DNA of 64,000 nt from Amycolatopsis albispora (GTDB lineage Bacteria; Actinomycetota; Actinomycetes; Mycobacteriales; Pseudonocardiaceae). Shown here in pieces: positions 61,187 through 64,000 of this stretch (position 1 is the first letter of the stretch; each line of letters starts with the position of its first letter). Below the pieces are notes generated by a model. That model ran no database searches and was not told the origin of the DNA. It saw only the letters and a list, made by a program, of their open reading frames with translations. Both the position numbers and the translations under genes were made by a program. The stretch covers positions 7,068,001-7,132,000 of the forward strand of contig NZ_CP015163.1 of the NCBI RefSeq assembly GCF_003312875.1, in the 5' to 3' direction.

Positions 61187-62316
61187 GCGCGGCACATCCC
61201 GTCCGGCTCGAGGTCGGCGGCGATCTGCAGCACGTTCGTGCCGCCGTCCACCGGGAGCAGGGTGGAGCTGTAGTTCGGGCACCAGTGGTCGATCGGCTTG
61301 GTGACGCGCACCGGCGCGGGCAGCTCGTACCAGTGCCCGGCGCCGAAGTTGTCGTTGGCGAGCAGGGTGGCGCCGTTGCCGGGCAGCGGGTCGCCGTTGT
61401 CCGCGACGAAGATCTGGCCGACCATCAGCAGCCGCGTGCCGTTCGGGCCGCCGGGGAACAGCGTGATGGTCTGGGCGTGCTGGAAGTGGCTGCCGTTGGC
61501 GGTGGTGATCTGCGTGCCCGGCGCGCCCGGCTCACCGAAGTTGGCGCCGTCCGGGGAGATCTTGTAGTACGGGTCGCAGAAGTGCTTGCCGTAGTTGCAG
61601 ATCTCGTAGCCGAAGTAGTAGCGGCCGCCGGGCAGCCTGCGCACGATCGGCATGCCGGGGCGCACGCGGTGCGGCGGGATCGCCATGGTGCGCTGCTTGG
61701 TGCCCCAGTTGAGCCCGTCGGCCGAGCCGATCCGGTTGAGCACCTGCGCGAACTGCGGGGCCTCGGTCTCGTCGGCGAAGTGCAGCCAGAGCGTGCCGCC
61801 GGCGTCGACGTTGAATTCGGGTTCCCAGATGCCGTCGTGGTTGTGGGAGCGGGCGGCTTCGGAGAGGAAGTCCCAGTCGCGGCCGCCGTTGCGGCTGGCC
61901 CAGATCTTGAGCGCGATCCGGCGGCCGGGGCCGGCGTTCTGGCCGTAGCTGGCGGCCCACAGCAGGGTGCCGGCGCGGAGCCGGCCGACGCGCTGGGGGA
62001 GTTCGTAGAGGGTGCCGCAGCACATGCCGGTGGCGCCCTCGGGGTCGCGGACCTCGCCGATCTGGCGGAAGGAGGCGCCCTCGTCGTCGCTCTGGAAGAT
62101 CGGCGCGTACCGGCCGCGGCCGTCCTCGCTGGTCATCGCGGCGAGGATGCGGCCGTTGCGGGCGCCGGAGTGTTCGAGGCGGATCAGCCGGGGGTAGGAC
62201 CCCATGCCCTCGAAGAGCAGCCGGCGGTCGGCCGTCGCCGCCTGGACCGGGCTGAGCAGGCTTCCCAGTACCGACAGCGAAACCAGCATGGCCAGGCCGG
62301 TGAGCACGCGACGCAT
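61159..62316 (-). CDS. Secreted sialidase/BNR-repeat-like protein
   Basis: The 385-residue product has a signal peptide (LAMLVSLSVLGSLLSPVQA, cleavage after about residue 26) and a six-bladed-propeller-like body. Asp-box-like motifs appear as SDDEGASFRQIG (about 75-86) and SRNGGRDWDFLSE. The RIRP-like and catalytic residues of true sialidases are not obvious, so it may be a glycan-binding or other glycosidase-type BNR protein. The C-terminus (YFGKGPAF) lies inside the TetR gene on the other strand. No terminator is visible between these two genes. Confidence 0.75.
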   Translation of the reverse strand: MRRVLTGLAMLVSLSVLGSLLSPVQAATADRRLLFEGMGSYPRLIRLEHSGARNGRILAAMTSEDGRGRYAPIFQSDDEGASFRQIGEVRDPEGATGMCCGTLYELPQRVGRLRAGTLLWAASYGQNAGPGRRIALKIWASRNGGRDWDFLSEAARSHNHDGIWEPEFNVDAGGTLWLHFADETEAPQFAQVLNRIGSADGLNWGTKQRTMAIPPHRVRPGMPIVRRLPGGRYYFGYEICNYGKHFCDPYYKISPDGANFGEPGAPGTQITTANGSHFQHAQTITLFPGGPNGTRLLMVGQIFVADNGDPLPGNGATLLANDNFGAGHWYELPAPVRVTKPIDHWCPNYSSTLLPVDGGTNVLQIAADLEPDGMCRAYFGKGPAF

Positions 62317-62400
62317 CGAACCCCTCTCGCACGGCGACCGCGCGATTACACCATGAGGTGGCGCCGGGGCCCGGCTACGTCGCCCACACGGGTGAACCCA

Positions 62401-62420
62401 CGGGGCGCCGTGGCACCCCG
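62401..62420 (-). terminator. Hairpin after the YajQ gene
   Basis: CGGGGCGCC (62401-62409) pairs with GGCACCCCG (62412-62420) with one mismatch, beginning ten bases after the YajQ stop. The U tract expected of classic terminators is absent, as is common in actinomycetes. The gap 62317-62430 otherwise holds the upstream region of the sialidase-like gene. Confidence 0.5.
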
Positions 62421-62430
62421 CGGGCGGTGG

Positions 62431-62922
62431 TCACCGGTAGTTGGTGAACTGCAGGGCGATCTCGAAGTCCTTGTTCTTCAGCGCCGCGATGACTTCCTGC
62501 AGGTGGTCCTTCTTCTTGCCGGACACCCGCAGCTGGTCGCCCTGGATCTGGGCCTGGACGCCCTTGGGGCCTTCGTCGCGGATGAACTTGGCGATCTGCT
62601 TGGCCTTGTCGGAGGCGATGCCCTGCAGGATGCGGCCGTTGACCTTGTAGATCTTGCCGGAGAGGGCGGGCTCGTCGGCCTCGAAGGCCTTGAGGGAGAT
62701 GCCGCGCTTGATCAGCTTCTCCTTGAACACCTCGACCGCGGCGAGCGCGCGCTCCTCGGTTTCGGCCTCGATCGCGATCGCTTCCTCGCCCGCCCAGGCG
62801 ACCTTCGCGTTCACCCCGCGGAAGTCGAAGCGGGTGGCGAGCTCCTTGCTCGCCTGGTTGAGCGCGTTGTCCACCTCCTGCCGGTCGACCTTGCTCACCA
62901 CGTCGAATGAGGGATCCGCCAC
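62431..62922 (-). CDS. YajQ-family (UPF0234) nucleotide-binding protein
   Basis: The 163-residue product matches the YajQ family in length and motifs: [32 protein letters not shown] at the start, [28 protein letters not shown] in the middle, and [31 protein letters not shown] at the end. YajQ proteins bind cyclic di-GMP in some Gram-negative bacteria and nucleic acids in others; the role in actinobacteria is not settled. The upstream 117 bp up to the tRNA contain its promoter region. Confidence 0.93.
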   Translation of the reverse strand: MADPSFDVVSKVDRQEVDNALNQASKELATRFDFRGVNAKVAWAGEEAIAIEAETEERALAAVEVFKEKLIKRGISLKAFEADEPALSGKIYKVNGRILQGIASDKAKQIAKFIRDEGPKGVQAQIQGDQLRVSGKKKDHLQEVIAALKNKDFEIALQFTNYR

Positions 62923-63039
62923 TGGTTCTCACACCTCGTCATCGCACTAGTCGGTCGGTCCACCCTAGCTTGGCCAGGCCGGGTGCCGAGCCCGCCAGGC
63001 CGCCCTGTATTCTCTTCCTCGGCCGGTTGATCCGGCTAC

Positions 63040-63121
63040 GGCAGGTTGCCCGAGCGGCCAAAGGGATCTGACTGTAAATCAGACGGCTTCGCCTTCGGGG
63101 GTTCGAATCCCTCACCTGCCA
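63040..63121 (+). tRNA. tRNA-Tyr (anticodon GTA)
   Basis: A class II tRNA: acceptor GGCAGGT (63040-63046) pairs with ACCTGCC (63114-63120), the anticodon stem TCTGA/TCAGA (63067-63071 and 63079-63083) encloses CTGTAAA with GTA at 63074-63076. A long variable arm and the T-loop TTCGAAT follow. The base after the acceptor is A; CCA is not encoded. TATTCT lies 27 bases upstream as a possible -10 element. The 3' side borders a recombinase pseudogene. Confidence 0.96.
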
Positions 63122-63130
63122 CACCAGCCA

Positions 63131-63172
63131 GATCGGCCCGGTGACCTGCGAAAACAGGACACCGGGCCGATC
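63131..63172. terminator. Strong hairpin downstream of tRNA-Tyr
   Basis: GATCGGCCCGGTG (63131-63143) pairs perfectly with 63160-63172, and an inner CCTG/CAGG stem (63145-63148, 63155-63158) extends it around a CGAAAA loop. TTGCT follows. It probably terminates the tRNA transcript and also faces the recombinase pseudogene. Confidence 0.8.
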
Positions 63173-63243
63173 TTGCTGTGTGCGGCCATGTGCGGCCACA
63201 GGCAGCCGTTTGCGGCGGCTCGCCCCAAATGCGCCCCGACGTT

Positions 63244-63887
63244 TCAGAGCCCGTCCAGCGCGCGCTCGACGCGGTCCCGGGCGGCTTGCTCGCCTCCGTC
63301 GAGGCACTTGGCGTAGACGCGGAGCAGGACGGAGAGGCTGTGCCCGGCCCACTTCGCGACCCTGGGCGGCTCCACCCCGCCGTTGAGCCACGTCGACACA
63401 GCGGCGTGGCGTAGGTCATACGGTCGCTTGGCGAGCGGGCCAGCGCCACCTCCGGCGTGAAGACGCGTTCCCGAGCTGCCGCCCACACACGGCCATAGAC
63501 GGTGCTGCCCACCCGGCCGCCGTCACGGGCACCGCGGAACAGGCGGCCGTCGCGCGCTGTGCCGAACCTGACCATGTGCTCGTGAAGCAGCTCGGTGAGC
63601 ACAGGTGGACAGGGCACCGTTCGGCCGGCGTCCTTCTCCCGGTGCTTCAGCGGAGCCAGTTCATTCGCCGTGCCCGAGTCCGTCCACTCCCGACCGATCT
63701 CGGGCCGGGTGCCTTCCAAGTGGAGATCTCCCCAACCCTTCTCCGGCAGGGAGAGGTCGTGCTTGCTGAGGTTGGTCACTTCCTCCGGTCGCAAGGCTGC
63801 GTAGTACATGAGCCCGAAGAACGCGACCAGCCGGCGGACCTGGACGCTTTGAACATCCACCCGTCGATGCGCCTTCGCATCGACCAC
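63244..63887 (-). pseudogene. Tyrosine recombinase (phage-type integrase), frameshifted and truncated
   Basis: The catalytic domain is split between two frames. One frame gives RLVAFFGLMYYAALRPEEVTNL (with the first catalytic Arg), EIGREWTDSGTANELAPLKHRE, GRVWAAARERVFTPEVALA. The next frame gives AKRPYDLRHAAVSTWLN (His-x-x-Arg-type motif, with Arg in DLRHA), VAKWAGHSLSVLLRVYAKCLDGG (the last His and the nucleophile Tyr). The break lies near 63425-63450 and needs one base shift. The N-terminal core-binding domain is missing; upstream similarity fades near 63890. The gene faces tRNA-Tyr, a classic target, so this is the edge of an integrated element. Sequencing error could also explain the single shift. 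Confidence 0.8.
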
Positions 63888-63913
63888 GGCCTGGACGCCG
63901 GCCGGACAGCTCC

Positions 63914-64000
63914 CTACTTGGGTTGAGCCTTCGCTAGCCGTTCCTCGGTGCGCTTCACAGCCTCTTTGAGGATCGGCGCTGCCTTCATCCAGGTCCGGTG
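63914..64000 (-). CDS. C-terminal end of an unidentified protein (partial)
   Basis: A frame open to the window end gives the last 28 residues, ending KEAVKRTEERLAKAQPK, a charged helix, with TAG at 63914-63916. It could be the end of a further gene of the integrated element or a displaced N-terminal part of the recombinase. Too short to assign. Confidence 0.35.
   Translation of the reverse strand, partial: HRTWMKAAPILKEAVKRTEERLAKAQPK

Noticed and set aside
1..64000. Toxin-antitoxin, restriction or CRISPR-Cas defence genes, and insertion sequences
   Set aside because: I looked for nuclease, methylase, Cas and transposase motifs on both strands and found none that hold up; only the recombinase pseudogene at the right edge is of mobile origin.

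Overview
The window is high-GC DNA with abundant GTG/TTG starts, ATGA/GTGA gene overlaps, DUF3558 lipoproteins, EspG/PPE-type proteins and a complete-type actinobacterial nuo operon. Together these point to an actinomycete of the Pseudonocardiaceae, probably Amycolatopsis-like; this is an inference from gene content, not from a marker gene.

Layout. (1) 1-8157, + strand: the distal part of the respiratory complex I operon (nuoG tail, nuoH-I-J-K-L-M-N), closed by a 14-bp perfect hairpin. (2) 8220-20470, - strand: an accessory block of type VII (ESX)-related genes without any ESX core machinery. It is built as a mosaic tandem array: YbaB-like gene, EspC-like small protein, large WXG100-like protein and a two-helix membrane protein, with two PH-like membrane genes interspersed, then (upstream) an EspG-family protein, a PPE-like protein, a DUF3558 lipoprotein and a TTG-started helical protein. 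Two of the YbaB-like copies differ by one base in about 384 bp, so the array is recent or homogenised. (3) 20715-28547: conserved backbone genes, namely polyprenyl diphosphate synthase, a repeat-bearing membrane-anchored protein, korAB, a crotonase, an Lrp regulator and a divergent DDAH-like amidinohydrolase. (4) 28619-55286: a large exopolysaccharide (EPS) cluster with glycosyltransferases (GT2, GT4, GT26 and a GT2-GT4 fusion), Wzz/Wzy/Wzx-type genes, sugar-nucleotide genes of the WbpB/WbpE/WbpD kind, a PglD-like acetyltransferase with a second DegT aminotransferase, and a 1369-residue secreted three-DUF4082 protein. A second copy of the lipoprotein module (TTG-started gene plus two DUF3558 genes) sits inside this cluster at 36463-38151. 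(5) 55388-63121: a BtrH-like protein, a beta-propeller protein, HtpX protease, RmlA, an alpha/beta hydrolase with its TetR regulator, a sialidase-like secreted protein, YajQ and tRNA-Tyr. (6) 63131-64000: the edge of a decayed integrated element with a frameshifted tyrosine recombinase next to the tRNA.

How the parts fit. Complex I, the polyprenyl synthase (menaquinone side chain) and KorAB form an energy-metabolism backbone; HtpX and YajQ belong to the same conserved neighbourhood in other actinobacteria, so the ESX-like block and the EPS cluster look like two insertions into one backbone. The EPS transcription units on both strands share a promoter-like element, GTAAC - 16/17 nt - CGA(C/T/A), matching the known SigD/BldN class of ECF sigma-factor promoters. 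This suggests that one alternative sigma factor switches on the whole EPS cluster; it is the least expected signal in the window together with the mosaic ESX-like array.
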